DNA of 64,000 nucleotides, from NCBI GenBank assembly GCA_936440205.1, contig OW387138.1, positions 53,769,526-53,833,525 on the forward strand. The letters are read 5' to 3'. The notes under the pieces are model-generated. The model had not been told where the DNA came from. It worked only from the letters and a program-made list of their open reading frames with translations, and ran no database searches. Positions 21,159 through 31,583 of the stretch are shown in pieces. The position numbers and the translations under genes are program-made. This DNA is from Lepidonotus clava. Lineage: Eukaryota; Annelida; Polychaeta; Phyllodocida; Polynoidae. Within the stretch, counting starts at the first letter, position 1, and each line of letters opens with the position of its first letter.

Positions 21159-21509
21159 GCACCTACGTGATGAAGGCTACCCCCATGACATCATCAAGGA
21201 CCCACTCTTTACATCATCTAATGATGTCGTGAAATCCAAGAGGAAGGAGCTCAAAGCGGAGGGTAAAGGAAACAGGCCAAACAAAGCAGATTATATCACA
21301 GATGAGATGATCTCTATCCTCTGGGCCACAGGGGAGCTGGGACCTAAATCAGGAAGGACCTTACAAAACACCATGTTTTTTTTTATAACCAGCTGCTTTG
21401 GGTTTAGGGGCTCACAAGAAAGTCGCCAGATGCAATGGGGAGATGTCCAGCTTAAAAGGGATGAAACAGGCAGTGAGTATCTGGAGTTTAACCTGGAAAG
21501 GCTGTCAGG
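21159..21509 (+). CDS. Crypton-type tyrosine recombinase, exon 2 (gene truncated after it)
   Basis: The acceptor TTTTACAG ends at 21158. The frame continues as HLRDEGYPHDIIKDPLF, then the spacer, then DYITDEMISILWATGELG and FFITSCFGFRGSQESRQMQW. The Arg in FGFRG is the first catalytic Arg of the tyrosine-recombinase fold. A donor-like GGGTAAAA follows at 21508-21515, otherwise a stop. The remaining catalytic residues (RxxH block and the Tyr nucleophile) are not found before the LTR at 22243, so the gene is cut short. Joining the exons restores a family-like peptide with no shift. Confidence 0.65.
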
Positions 21510-22017
21510 GTAAAATGACACGTCCACGTTGTGCCCAGACATGTAATCCATCCCCGTACATAGTAGATTCCACGTAAATATGATGATAAATGTCCATATT
21601 TTGAAGAAATAACTCGCTGCTCTTTCGCCGGCATCTTTCCGCGCGAACCACCATCTCACGTGACTTCCGAAGATTCCCGAATAAAGAAGGCCCTTAGTTA
21701 CCACCTAGCAACGGAGTTCAATTTCTTTATTCATGCGGATTTTTCAGTCTAATGTCAAATATAACGCATAAATTATGAGAAAATATTATTTCTGATAGTT
21801 CAAATGCGGAGATAACGCATGAATTACAAGATTGAAAAAAAAAATTGGCCGCCGGAGATTCCCGAACGACGCATCTAACGCCCCCATCATGAAGAAAGGC
21901 AAACTAAAGTTCCCGCGCGTAATGGCGACGGAGAAAATATCTCTGGATGGGGTTTAACCTGGCCAAAATAGATGGAATTTCTTGAAAATAACTGGTGTAG
22001 GGGGTGAAATAAATTCA

Positions 22018-22174
22018 ATACTGACCTTGGTCGGCATCCCGCTGCTCTGTATTGCGTCTCGGGGTCTGGTTCACTCAGGGTCCGCTCTTGGGCCCTGCGG
22101 GCCCTCTAGCGGACCCTGAGTGAACCAGACCCCTCGCCGCAATACAGAGCGCGGGATCCCGCCCCGGTCAGTAT
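22018..22174. repeat. Long GC-rich palindrome (about 75-bp arms)
   Basis: GGGGTCTGGTTCACTCAGGG (arm 1) pairs with CCCTGAGTGAACCAGACCCC (arm 2). The outer part pairs ATACTGACC with GGTCAGTAT through CTCTGTATTGCG and CGCAATACAGAG. The short centre is GGGCCCTGCGGGCCC. It is preceded by GGGGGTGAAATA, which also occupies the centre of the palindrome at 19833-19982. Confidence 0.85.
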
Positions 22175-22242
22175 TTACTTAGTATCTGTTTTTGATTTAA
22201 TAAATTTAACCACAATATTATACAATAATGTTTTCAGGATAG

Positions 22243-23133
22243 TGTGACGTTCCTCAGTCGCTCAGGGTTGCCGGGGGCAGCGATCGGGGGACGTGGGGGT
22301 TATTTCGGTTCTCAGCTGGGCACGGAGGCCGAGCAAGAAGCCGAGATGTGAGATCAAGAGTCGTGCCTCACGCACGAGGGGGGTTGAGTGGGTCGGTTAG
22401 GGGACCGGTATTCGTTGCAAGGGAGGGGGAGGGTTGGTCGGATGGGACCGGGGGGTTTCGGCCATCGGGTGGAGGATGGTGGGGGCGAAAATAGACAGTG
22501 TTTTTGTAGGGGGTCCGGGTCTGTTCCTCGGCTTCGTGCCGTTCCTTTCTCTGATCGTTTCCTATCGGAGGTCTCGGGCCGACGGTCGCCTATTGTTTGG
22601 TAGCGTGGGGCCGGTCGCGCCTTAATACCTCCCGCTTTCGGGCCACCGCTGACTATTTCGGGCTTCCGTACTTGTCCGGTCTTCCGTTCCCGGGCCATCT
22701 GTCGTGCCGTGCCGGACTTTCGGGCCATGTTTCGGTCTTTCGGGCCTTCGGGCCTACTACTATTTTTATCTAACTTTTCCAATAACTTCACATTATTACA
22801 TCTATTTCTTTGTCTACTAGTCCTACTGAATCATCTTATCGACTGGAATCCCTCTTCGGGGCGCTGCTAAGGGAAGAAGACACATCCGAACAACATGAGT
22901 ACTATGAAAGAACTCCTTTATTTTCGGGCCTCACCGCCCCTTTTATAGTCTACAGGTCAACTTTGCTGTCACGTGGTTATCACGTGGTCACTATGACGTC
23001 ATATCCGGTTTACATATCATTTCGGGTTTCGTTCCTTTCGGGCTTACAATTTCGGGCTTTCGGGCCCGTTACAAAATATACTTTTAACTCTACTGCATTT
23101 GCTTTGACACGTGATGAATAGACATTCATCACA
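22243..23133 (-). mobile_element. Solo LTR, family L, copy 1
   Basis: In its own direction it starts TGTGATGAATG and ends GAACGTCACA, flanked by the 4-bp target duplication ATAG (22239-22242, 23134-23137). It is the inverse of the LTR at 27578-28628, with which it shares the GGGCGGTGAGGCCCGAA-like core, CACGTG boxes and the GC-rich downstream part. 891 bp. No internal genes. Its open frames (for example 22354-22791) are compositional. Confidence 0.8.
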
Positions 23134-23544
23134 ATAGTCATCTAAAAAGCTGAATCATGCAATATTTTGATTTTGTATAATTAATCATATTTTACTAAGT
23201 TCATAATATTGGCTTATTTCAGATACAACCTTTTATTACTCACTAAAAAGTGAAATGTGCAGATACGACCTTTGTTTACTGGTCAATACTATTTCAATAT
23301 TAAGAACTCATGGTGACGGTGTGAGTGGACGTGTTTCTGGTGGCGCAGTGGGTATCCAGGAAGGAAATTACGAAATTAATTGATCTGACTGGGAATCGGC
23401 GTATGTAAGGTGGATACATACCTCAATGAACAATTAGTACAGTTACTGAAACGACAGCAAAGGAACATAACCTGGGAGTAACAACGTTTTCTCTGGATAG
23501 ACTGGATACGATATATCGGACACCAAGGGGGAAGGCCTGACAAC

Positions 23545-24723
23545 ATGGACGACCCATACACTCACACCACGACATGTCAGAGTCATACAGATAAGTCCAA
23601 TTTGATTGATTCAATATATGATGACATTTTTGAACCTAGAGGTGAGATGAGATCAACACATAATATTACGTTGAGAAAATCAAGCATTGCTGATCTATCC
23701 AAAACTAGTGTACCTGAGAAACCAGGGAAAATAGAGGAAGGCGTAGAACCACCCCACCCTGTACTCCTAGACTTGCTCCAAAAAATAGATGACAAATTAA
23801 CGATCCAAGGCGCAACCCTATCTCGGTTAGAAATAACTTCGACTGTAAATGCTAAGTCCACTGATCTTGCGCATGAGGAGATCAAATTGCTTCGAAACAG
23901 AGTAAAAGTTTTAGGAAAGGAGAAAACAAATTTGCAGAAGCAGAACATAGAAAGAATTAGTCAAGGGAGAGACCTCGAACGGCGAATGGACAGTGTAGAG
24001 TTACAACTGGCCCAACTTGATCACAACAATCGAAGACGTAATATCTTGATTGCAGGGGTCACTGAAACACAAGGCGAAAATCCAGTTGGAATTGCAGTGG
24101 ACATTCTTTCTGTTATCGATAAGGACCTAACTGCCAATGATATTGAATACACACAAAGAGTCACAAGGCCTAATACCAATCCTAGGCCGATTCTGGTGGT
24201 ACTAAAGTCCTTGGTACACAGAGATGAAATCATGCGGAACAAGAAAAAGTTGAAATACAAGGATGAAATGCAAAGTATCTGGCTGAATGATGACCCAAAT
24301 GCGGTTATCTTCAAACAAAGGTCAGAGGCCAGGGCAATCACAAAACATGCCAATAAACAAGGGCACAGTGCAAGACAAAGAGGAGCGGGAGTAATTATAG
24401 ACGACAGGTACTACCCACACAGTCGGTTCGACCAGCTGCCTGAGAAAATCAGACTGGATACTACCAAGACTGGAATGATCTCACAAGAGCTTAGAGTAGA
24501 ATTCCGTGATGCAGAGGCAATTCAGCCAAAAAGTGGAGATCAACATCCAAATGAGACAGCAGACGCCATACAGCCTGTCAACCCTCAGACGGATAGTCAA
24601 ACGGAGAGAACACCGAGCGCCCAACTACCACACGCCTCTACCACTTCTGAGCGGGACACTGGCATGATCACTGGTGCAGCGGCCAACCTCACAAACCAGC
24701 CGGTAGACGGGAAAATAAGCTAA
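23545..24723 (+). CDS. LINE ORF1: coiled-coil/RRM nucleic-acid-binding protein
   Basis: 392 residues, open. Residues about 70-160 are heptad-rich (DLLQKIDDKLTIQGATLSRL and later LERRMDSVELQLAQLDHNN), a probable trimeric or dimeric coiled coil. Next comes NRRRNILIAGVTETQGEN to ILVVLKSLVHRDEIM, an L1-ORF1-like RRM. After it is a C-terminal domain (SIWLNDDPNAVIF and GVIIDDRYYPHSRFDQLP) and a Gln/Thr-rich tail. By analogy with L1-type ORF1 proteins it should coat LINE RNA and act as a chaperone. It starts at the first ATG after a leader with stops; ORF2 begins 71 bases downstream of its stop. Confidence 0.8.
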   Translation: MDDPYTHTTTCQSHTDKSNLIDSIYDDIFEPRGEMRSTHNITLRKSSIADLSKTSVPEKPGKIEEGVEPPHPVLLDLLQKIDDKLTIQGATLSRLEITSTVNAKSTDLAHEEIKLLRNRVKVLGKEKTNLQKQNIERISQGRDLERRMDSVELQLAQLDHNNRRRNILIAGVTETQGENPVGIAVDILSVIDKDLTANDIEYTQRVTRPNTNPRPILVVLKSLVHRDEIMRNKKKLKYKDEMQSIWLNDDPNAVIFKQRSEARAITKHANKQGHSARQRGAGVIIDDRYYPHSRFDQLPEKIRLDTTKTGMISQELRVEFRDAEAIQPKSGDQHPNETADAIQPVNPQTDSQTERTPSAQLPHASTTSERDTGMITGAAANLTNQPVDGKIS

Positions 24724-24794
24724 GTGCCCTGTAATTATATTGACAAGACTTTAATATAGCCTAAGAGGACCTTATTGTATATAGTGTACATAGC

Positions 24795-25418
24795 TTGGAG
24801 AAAGTAATTATGCCAACGTTGATGGTAAGTGATTCGAGAGGAAGGGGTATGCAGCGGCTGCTCGATGCGAGAGCCCCTGGTATTGTTGACGTGTCCGTAT
24901 GTAAGGGTGCGGGGTTTGACCGGCTATTCGAAAAAGCTAACAAGAAGTTGTACACCAAAGGCTATAGGGCACTTATAATCGCTGGTGGAATTTGTAATAT
25001 AACCCAGTTGGTCTCAGCACATAAGGTGACGCTCAGAACCAAGTCTGTCAGGAAGTGTGTTAAGAAAACTGAAAAAAAAGTTAACAAGGGCATGGAAAGA
25101 ATAAGGCAAAACCATCCAGATGTGAAAATCATTCTAGCCACTACTATTGGCATGGATATGTCGGTATATAACAAGGAGCAGACCCCTGCCAAAATACAAA
25201 TTAGGCTCAACAAAATGGTAACTGAGATGAACAAGATGATAGTAAACAAAAATAGCGGCACAGACATTATTCCCTGGTTCTCTCGCAAGGTACACTGTTG
25301 TAGAGGACAAGGCCGTTGGTCACACAAGTACAAATTGCTCCATGACGGACTTCATTACACATGGAAAGTCAAGATGTACTGCATTGAGCAAATCTGCAGA
25401 TCGTTACAATATGTATAG
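24795..25418 (+). CDS. LINE ORF2: SGNH-hydrolase (esterase)-like protein
   Basis: 207 residues, open. Block I is LMVSDSRGRGMQRLL, with Ser in the nucleophile place. KGAGFDRLF comes next (block II Gly). IIAGGICNIT follows (block III, G-x-x-N). The C-terminal HKYKLLHDGLHYTW carries the D-x-x-H pair of block V. The middle is Lys-rich (RKCVKKTEKKVNKGMERIRQ). CR1 and L2 elements are known to carry an esterase domain in ORF1; here it is a separate frame behind a coiled-coil ORF1. The start could also be the Met at 24810. The remnant at 12308-12880 has the same blocks. Enzymatic activity is inferred, not shown. Confidence 0.75.
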   Translation: MEKVIMPTLMVSDSRGRGMQRLLDARAPGIVDVSVCKGAGFDRLFEKANKKLYTKGYRALIIAGGICNITQLVSAHKVTLRTKSVRKCVKKTEKKVNKGMERIRQNHPDVKIILATTIGMDMSVYNKEQTPAKIQIRLNKMVTEMNKMIVNKNSGTDIIPWFSRKVHCCRGQGRWSHKYKLLHDGLHYTWKVKMYCIEQICRSLQYV

Positions 25419-25433
25419 ACTTTCAGCAACCAT

Positions 25434-25763
25434 TGCTTTGAGTTCTATGAGCCAAAGTGTAAATGGTTAAGGAACTGTGGGATCAAAAACGATTCTTATT
25501 CTTGAGTTCAATGAGCCAAGAATATATGGATACTCTGAACTATCACTTGAGTTCAATGAGCCGAGTGAATATATTTTTAGTAATTACCACTTGAGTTCAA
25601 CGAGCCGAGTGGACATATTACTTACAATACTTAAAAATGACTGTCCATAATCTTGAGCCGTGTGGTAATCATATGAAACAATACCTTTATGAGTAAAATA
25701 TTATTTATCTTAAATTAAATTGTCCGTAATCTCTTGACCACATGAGTTCAATGAGCCGTGTGG
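25434..25763 (+). repeat. Array of five covarying hairpins between LINE ORF2 and ORF3
   Basis: Five stem-loops share the loop AGTTCWAYGAGC. Stems are CTTTG/CAAAG (25436-25457), ATTCTTG/CAAGAAT (25498-25523), TCACTTG/CGAGTGA (25543-25568), CCACTTG/CGAGTGG (25587-25612) and ACCACATG/CGTGTGGT (25737-25764). Stem bases differ between units but stay paired, some through G-U. A sixth, worn unit lies near 25651-25665. It stands in the 720-base gap before ORF3, so it could bind a LINE protein or help ORF3 translation; that part is inference. Confidence 0.8.
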
Positions 25764-26138
25764 TAATTATCTGACTCAATGTATCAACATCAAATACAAT
25801 GACTGAATTATACTACCAGCTATATACCTTCTAGGAGCAATGAGAGGGTGCCAGGGGATTATCCACCTATTCTATGAGTATGGGGAGAATGCTGGACGAG
25901 GGTCTAATGCAGAAGATCCTGACACCCACTCGCTGCCATACCACATCACATTTGGATATAGAATATCCTACACTTATCAGTTCTCATCATCACTTCATCA
26001 TACGTATCACATCAATCATATTTGCATCCATTGTTAATGGGCCACGAGGTAAGCTACTGTTGTTCCTGCACATAAGAGATCAGAATGTAAAAGAGATAAC
26101 ACTGACATATAGAATAGGGGATGTAGTACGAACTGACT

Positions 26139-27577
26139 GTGATGGCTGACATATCACTTTCTGATATCATTGATGGGAAAGGAGTGAAGTTTGTGCATAT
26201 TAATGCAAGGAGTCTGCTTAATAAATTAGATGAAATTAGCCTATCGTTTAGGAAGTTTGATGTGGTGATGATCACTGAAACCTGGTTAAATCCAAGTGTA
26301 CCAAATGGGGTACTAGCAATGGAAGGATTTGACTTAGTCAGAAAGGACCGAGATAGGAACAACAAAAAAGGTGGAGGTGTTTGTGTTTATATAAAAAAAG
26401 AGCTTACCTATTCCCTGGTACCGTATATAGAACATACCTGCAGTGACCATATAGAATTTTTACAATTAATTATTAAATCAAAAAATCAGAAACCAAATAA
26501 TCTGATTGTGGTCTACAGACCACCAGATGGCTCGAAATCAGTTTTTATTAATGTAATCCATAAAATACTTAATACGGTGGATAGAGACAGCAATAACTTG
26601 ATACTAACAGGAGATTTCAATATGGATTACAATTCGAAAAACAAACTAGAAAAAAATAGGTTACTAAATCTATGTAGGAAATTTAGTCTGAACCAAATAA
26701 TCGAAACTCCGACCAGGGTTACCAAAGATACTGAAAAATTAATTGACCTGATTTTCACAGATTTAACCGACATTTGTAGTGCTGGCACGATAAATCTGAA
26801 TATCAGTGATCACTACCCAATCTATATGACCAAAAAGAAAACTAGGAACAAAATTTGGAAGAAACATGTAATAGGCAGATCCTATATTAATTATGACAAA
26901 GCTATCTTTACTAGGCTCTTTGATGCTCAGCCATGGTACCGTTTTGATGAAGAACTTGACCCTGATAGAAAATGGATTATCTTTATTAGGAATGTCAGAA
27001 ATGTTCTAGACAAAATATGTCCAAAGAAACTACTGACTGTGGTTGATAACAAACCCCCCTGGTTGACTAATGATATTCTATTGGAAATTAGGCGCAGAGA
27101 TAAACTTTTTAAAAAAGCAAGGAAATCCAAGTTATGTTTAGATTGGGAAAATGCTCAACATTGTAGGAATGGTCTGAGCACTCTCATTAAGAGGGCTAAA
27201 TCTAACTACATCAAAGATGACCTCAATCGAAACAGAACAAACCCCAAAAAATTCTGGGCCACAATAAATGACCTACCGATAGGTAAATCTGGTACTGATA
27301 TTATTGAGCTGACTGACGAGGCCACAGGTAACCTTGTTACAGGGGAAGATCTTAAGGATCATATAAACGATTTCTTTGCCCATATAGGGAGTAATCTAGC
27401 AAGAAAATGCCTACCAGACTTAAATAATAAAGTAGACGATGTTGCAGATGCATTTAATGGTAACCTATTAGGTAATGATGTTATGCCTGAAGAATTTAGG
27501 AAGGTTTTAAAAGAAGTTGACCTATCTAAGTCCTCCTCGATTGAGAATGTGAAATCCTTCGTAGTGATTGATGCTAT
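26139..27577 (+). CDS. LINE ORF3, endonuclease part (cut by a solo LTR)
   Basis: Starts MMADISLSDIIDGKGVKFVH and contains the apurinic-like endonuclease motifs in order: INARSLLNKLDEI, ITETWLNPS, KKGGGVCVYIKKEL, VVYRPPDG, LTGDFNMDYNS and NISDHYPIYM (catalytic Asp and His in SDH). A linker with KKFWATINDLP and LVTGEDLKDHINDFFAHIGS leads toward the RT. The frame is open until the LTR at 27578. The endonuclease nicks target DNA to prime reverse transcription. CR1/L2-like by motif style. Confidence 0.9.
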
Positions 27578-28628
27578 TGTGATGAACGGCTATTCATCCA
27601 AAATATGTAGAGGTCAAAATAATAGAAATAAGGTAATAGTAGAAATATATGTAAGAGAACGAAATAGATGTAAAGGAACGAATATGTAATAATGAACGAA
27701 AGTATAGAAAGCCTGAAAAAGAGGCACGAATATGTAATAATGAACGAAAGTATAGAAAGCCTGAAAAAGAGGCACGAATATGTAAAAGAACGAATATGTA
27801 AAGAATGAATATGTAAGGAACGAATATGTAAGGAACGAAAATCTAAAGGAACGAAACCCGGAAAGATATAAACCGGAAGTGAAATGTAAACCGGAAACGG
27901 AAGATATAAACCGGAAGTGACGTCAGTTGTAGATCACGTGACCGAAAGCAGCCAATCAGGGCTGACCTCTAGAGTATATAAAGGGGCGGTGAGGCCCGAA
28001 TAAACAGAGTTCTTTAACAGTTCTCCTGGTGTCCAGACGTGTCCTCTTTCCTGAAACAACCGCTAAAGATGAGCCGATTAGAGTAATTAACCAGAAGTTC
28101 GGACAAAACAGTCGAAGCTCGAGATAGGTAGTAGGAACACAGGGTAAGGGGCCCGACGGCCCGAAGAACGAGGAACGAGGGAACGGAGTAAGGCACGAAG
28201 GCCCGAAGTAGTCCCGGAAACCGAGGTGTAGTATGGCACGAACGAAGGAACGAAGTCCGCGGGGACGAGGGCGCGGCATGCTCGGCCCCACGCTACCAAA
28301 CAATAGGCGACCGTCGGCCCGTCGCCCCCGCGGACCGGAACTGAGGGGTGGACCGCCCGGTCGGGGTGAATGCTGGTCTGGGAGATAGAGCGAGACGAAC
28401 CCCGGCCGACCCGTACCCCTACCATAATTTCCCTTCCCCGCAGTCCTCCGTTGACATCGAGTGCCGATTCCCGACCGATTCGCTCAGCCCCCCCTCGTGC
28501 GCGAGGCACGACTCTAGAAACACATCTCGGTTCTTGGCCCGGATTCCCCGTCCGCCCTGAGACCCGAACAACCCCCACGTTCCTCTGTTGTAAGAATCGG
28601 CAACCCCGACTTACCAGAGAACGTCACA
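27578..28628 (+). mobile_element. Solo LTR, family L, copy 2, inserted in LINE ORF3
   Basis: 1051 bp, ends TGTGATGAAC...GAACGTCACA, flanked by the target duplication CTAT (27574-27577, 28629-28632). The LINE codons resume exactly across it. It has a plausible U3 promoter: CRE-like TGACGTCA, an E-box CACGTG, a CCAAT box and TATATAAAGGGGCGG at about 27975. AATAAA (polyadenylation signal) follows about 25 bases downstream at 28000, a typical LTR arrangement. A minisatellite lies near the 5' end. No internal genes. Confidence 0.85.
27640..27845 (+). repeat. Minisatellite in the LTR (48-bp units, then about 14-bp units)
   Basis: A 48-bp unit containing CGAATATGTAATAATGAACG is repeated from 27679, 27727 and 27775. 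It is followed by shorter units built on GGAACGAATATGTAA. LTR copy 1 has only a diverged short version of this region, so the expansion is specific to copy 2. Confidence 0.75.
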
Positions 28629-30047
28629 CTATCAACAGTCAGTTCAATAGATTTCTTACAATATTTAAACGCTCTTTTGATCAAAGAAGCTTTCCAGATA
28701 GTTGGAAGATAGGAACCATCGTCCCTATTCCCAAGGTAAACAAACCGACTACAGCGGCTGACCTAAGGCCTATTGCACTTACACCTTTGCCGGGCAAATT
28801 ACTTGAAAAGATTATGTGTACCAGGTTGCAGGAATTCTTAATTAATAATAATATTTTGACTAATTGCCAGCATGGTTTTAGGAAGAATTATTCCACAATA
28901 ACTGCTACTACTGCCTTGTTGAATGAAATTTTGACTCAATTAACAATGGTAAAGACACATACTTAATATACCTGGATCTAAAAAAGCTTTTGATACCGTT
29001 TCACATACTATTCTTGTTAAAAAACTTAAGCATATTGGACTTGGTGCGGCCACTGTGGACTGGTTTACTGACTACCTTACTAATAGAACGCAGTGTGTGG
29101 TGTTACAGGGGCAGTCACATAAGTTACCAGTAACCTACGGAGTCCCCCAGGGTAGCATTCTGGGACCGGTCTTGTTCTCAATCTATATTAACGATATTCC
29201 GAAAATAATAAATTGCGGCATACAGTTATATGCCGATGATACGATAATATATCACAATGATTTAGGCATAGTCCAAAATAATCTGGACAAAATAGTATCT
29301 TGGTGTAACAATAACCTTTTGACTATTAATATAAAAAAGTCACAGTGGATGAAAACTACTGTGGTTTCAGGTGCTGTGTGTTTGCCCCTGGAAAATATAT
29401 GCATTAGTGGCACTCCTCTGATAAGGGTAAACAAATATAAGTACCTAGGTCTGTTGATAGACAAAAATCTGAGCTTTACAGAACACCAAACAACTTTAAT
29501 ACATAATGTTCAGTTAAAACTTAGTTACTTTAAGAAAATTAGGAAATTTATTACCCTAGATGCTGCCTAATGTATATATAAAAATACAATACTACCTGTG
29601 TTGGAATATGGGGATTTTATATACGATCAAAATATTAAATACCAAAACGTGTCCCTACAAAAGTTACAGAATCAAGGTTTGCTTATAGTATTTAATCAAC
29701 ACATCTTGGGATATGAAAATAGGTACTCTACGGAGAGATTACATAGACTCTGTAAGGTTCATCGCCTATATCATAGGAGGAATGCACACCTGTTACAGTA
29801 TGCATACTTTATGAGGAATAACCTAGCTGAGTTACTAGATAACAGAGAAATCCGAACACGGTTGCATGAAGGTGTATTATTTAGAATTCCCAAATGTAAC
29901 CATTATAGATATCACAGGAACCCTCAATATAGAGCAATGTGTGAGTGGAACAAACTGCCTGTGGCTTTTAGAATGGAAGATAATAGAGATATTTTTAAAA
30001 ATAAGATAAAGAAAATGACGTTGAACCCATATGTGAAAATACTTTAG
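28629..30047 (+). pseudogene. LINE ORF3, reverse transcriptase part
   Basis: RT blocks in order: SFPDSWKIGTIVPIPKVNKP, DLRPIALTPLPGKLLEKIM, QHGFRKNYSTITATT, YLDLKKAFDTV, YGVPQGSILGPVLFSIYIND, QLYADDTIIYH (catalytic YADD, about 29226), KYKYLGLLIDKNLSF, and a C-terminal domain from 29598 with HRRNAHLLQYAY and EWNKLP. Frameshifts occur near 28945 and in the A-run near 28980, and a TAA at about 29568 splits the C-terminus. With these and the LTR insertion the element cannot make an RT. Confidence 0.85.
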
Positions 30048-30336
30048 TAAACTGCACCTCATCCCATCTCATCTCATATCTGCACAGAAATGCCATTTTC
30101 ATGGCAATGACGATGTATTAGAGTGAAATGAGTACACCTGCCCCAAAGAAGGATGTATGTATAACGAAGGGGGACCGGGTGGAAGATCAGCGACGCTGAA
30201 CCCATTTGACCCAATAAAAAATAATTAAAAAAAAAAAAAAAAAAAAAAAAGATTTGGAAAATTTGATGAATTCCAAAATGTCCAGATTCCTTAAGTGGAA
30301 GGGAAACATATTCAAAACTAAAAATAAAATCAATTT

Positions 30337-30515
30337 TTTTGAGATACGCCCTTTTATTACTCAGCCAACGTGGATATGAGCGCCCATCTTGTGGACTAGT
30401 TCTACCACCTAACTAGCGAAGCCAACGATAATTACATAAAGACCTTTCGGAGAGTAAAGTGATAAACATTCACAATTATAGTGATTAATACACTATACAA
30501 ACACTAGCGTTTAAA
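30337..30515 (+). mobile_element. R-family LTR-like repeat, 3' fragment
   Basis: CAGCCAACGTGG, then GAGCGCCCATCTTGTGGACT, AACTAGCGAAG, GACCTTTCGGAGAGTAAAGT and the end AACACTAGCGTTTA match the 3' half of the repeats at 58306-58989 and 59012-60015. It lies just behind the LINE poly-A tail. Confidence 0.55.
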
Positions 30516-30682
30516 GAATTAAGATCAAATTGAAATTTATTTTGTCATTACTGCATACACCCAAGAGAGAGGAGACAAGGCAGGAATGGGGAATAAAAGT
30601 TTATTTATTAACTTTTATAGTATAAAATATTTGGTTTAAGATGGATTAAAAGTATGTAGTAAGAATTAACCCCTTATTGGTT

Positions 30683-30686
<4 letters not shown>

Positions 30687-30721
<35 letters not shown>
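30687..30721. repeat. (TA)n microsatellite
   Basis: About 17 TA units. A second one of about 16 units is at 53139-53170. Confidence 0.9.
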
Positions 30722-30724
<3 letters not shown>

Positions 30725-31583
30725 GAAGTGGGTGGGTGGGTGAAATAACATGGAGTGGTGTAGGGTAAGAGGAAAGGGTGAAGAAGGCGGAAACAGAAAT
30801 GGTATAATGTGTACATTGAAATGAGATGGAAACAAAGTTTTGTGTTATGCCAGCTCTCTCTAGGTGGCAGCAATGAACCCCAACAGTCCCATTCCGGCTG
30901 TGTTGAAGCCATTTGACCTTGAAGATGACCTTCAAGGTCACAAAAGCCAAATAAAGTTGCTTTTATATTCCAGATACAGAACGAAGCTGTCCTCAGTGGA
31001 GTACAAAATGTGCTTTAAGTCATATGTGACTAGATCCAACAAAATGAGTTGCAAGTTGCACTTGGCAAAAATGAGATATGGGCCCCTGAAGTCGGAAATC
31101 AGCCAAAATTACTTTTTTACATTTTCTTATTCTTTAATATCAGGACTATCATTTCCCGAAATATCTTAATAAAATTTGAATACTAAGCGGGCTATAATTC
31201 TTCTGCTTCAGTGAGTTAGAGCAAAAGGCTCCTGAGATGCAGATTTTTATTAAATTTCTCAACTTGCAAAATCACTTTTAGGAAATTTTGGTACCGCTGA
31301 AAAGCGCATCCTCCTCTAGCCAATGGCATGGCTGGATTTTGAATTTGGATGGTCATGGACCAGTCAGGAGGCAGATCATGGAAGCCATAAACAAAAGTTG
31401 TCAAGGAGGTTACGTGGTGCACTACGAGTGCTCGGATTGTCTGCAACACCCTCGGCTTGGTGGAATCGGGCGTTACAAAATTTAAAGGTCTGATCGGCAG
31501 AAGCAGGTGCGCGTTCAATGATTACAAGTGATTAATTGTTCTAACTTCAAGTGCAGTTTGGATCACAAGATTGTTAGGATTCG

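Larger units (their letters stand above)
23138..30250 (+). mobile_element. CR1-like LINE with three ORFs, interrupted by a solo LTR
   Basis: In order: a 5' leader, ORF1 (23545-24723), ORF2 (24795-25418), a hairpin array (25434-25763) and ORF3 endonuclease (26139 on). A solo LTR (27578-28628) follows, then ORF3 reverse transcriptase (28629-30047), a 3' end with GACCCAATAAAAAATAATT and a poly-A run to 30250. The 5' boundary is uncertain. Without the LTR it is about 6 kb. The RT part has frameshifts and a stop, so the copy is inactive, but ORF1 and ORF2 are still open, which points to a fairly recent insertion. Confidence 0.85.

Noticed and set aside
20640-22200. CpG island or gene promoter
   Set aside because: The GC-rich parts are palindromes and repeat units rather than a continuous island, and no gene start depends on them.
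22354-22791. Arg/Pro-rich frames in a GC-rich stretch
   Set aside because: They lie inside the solo LTR, overlap in many frames and show no domain; the openness comes from base composition.
25498-25764. CRISPR-like array
   Set aside because: Repeats are short hairpins with irregular spacing in a eukaryotic LINE; no cas genes.
28087-28578. - strand frame in the second solo LTR
   Set aside because: Same LTR sequence, not kept in the other copy.
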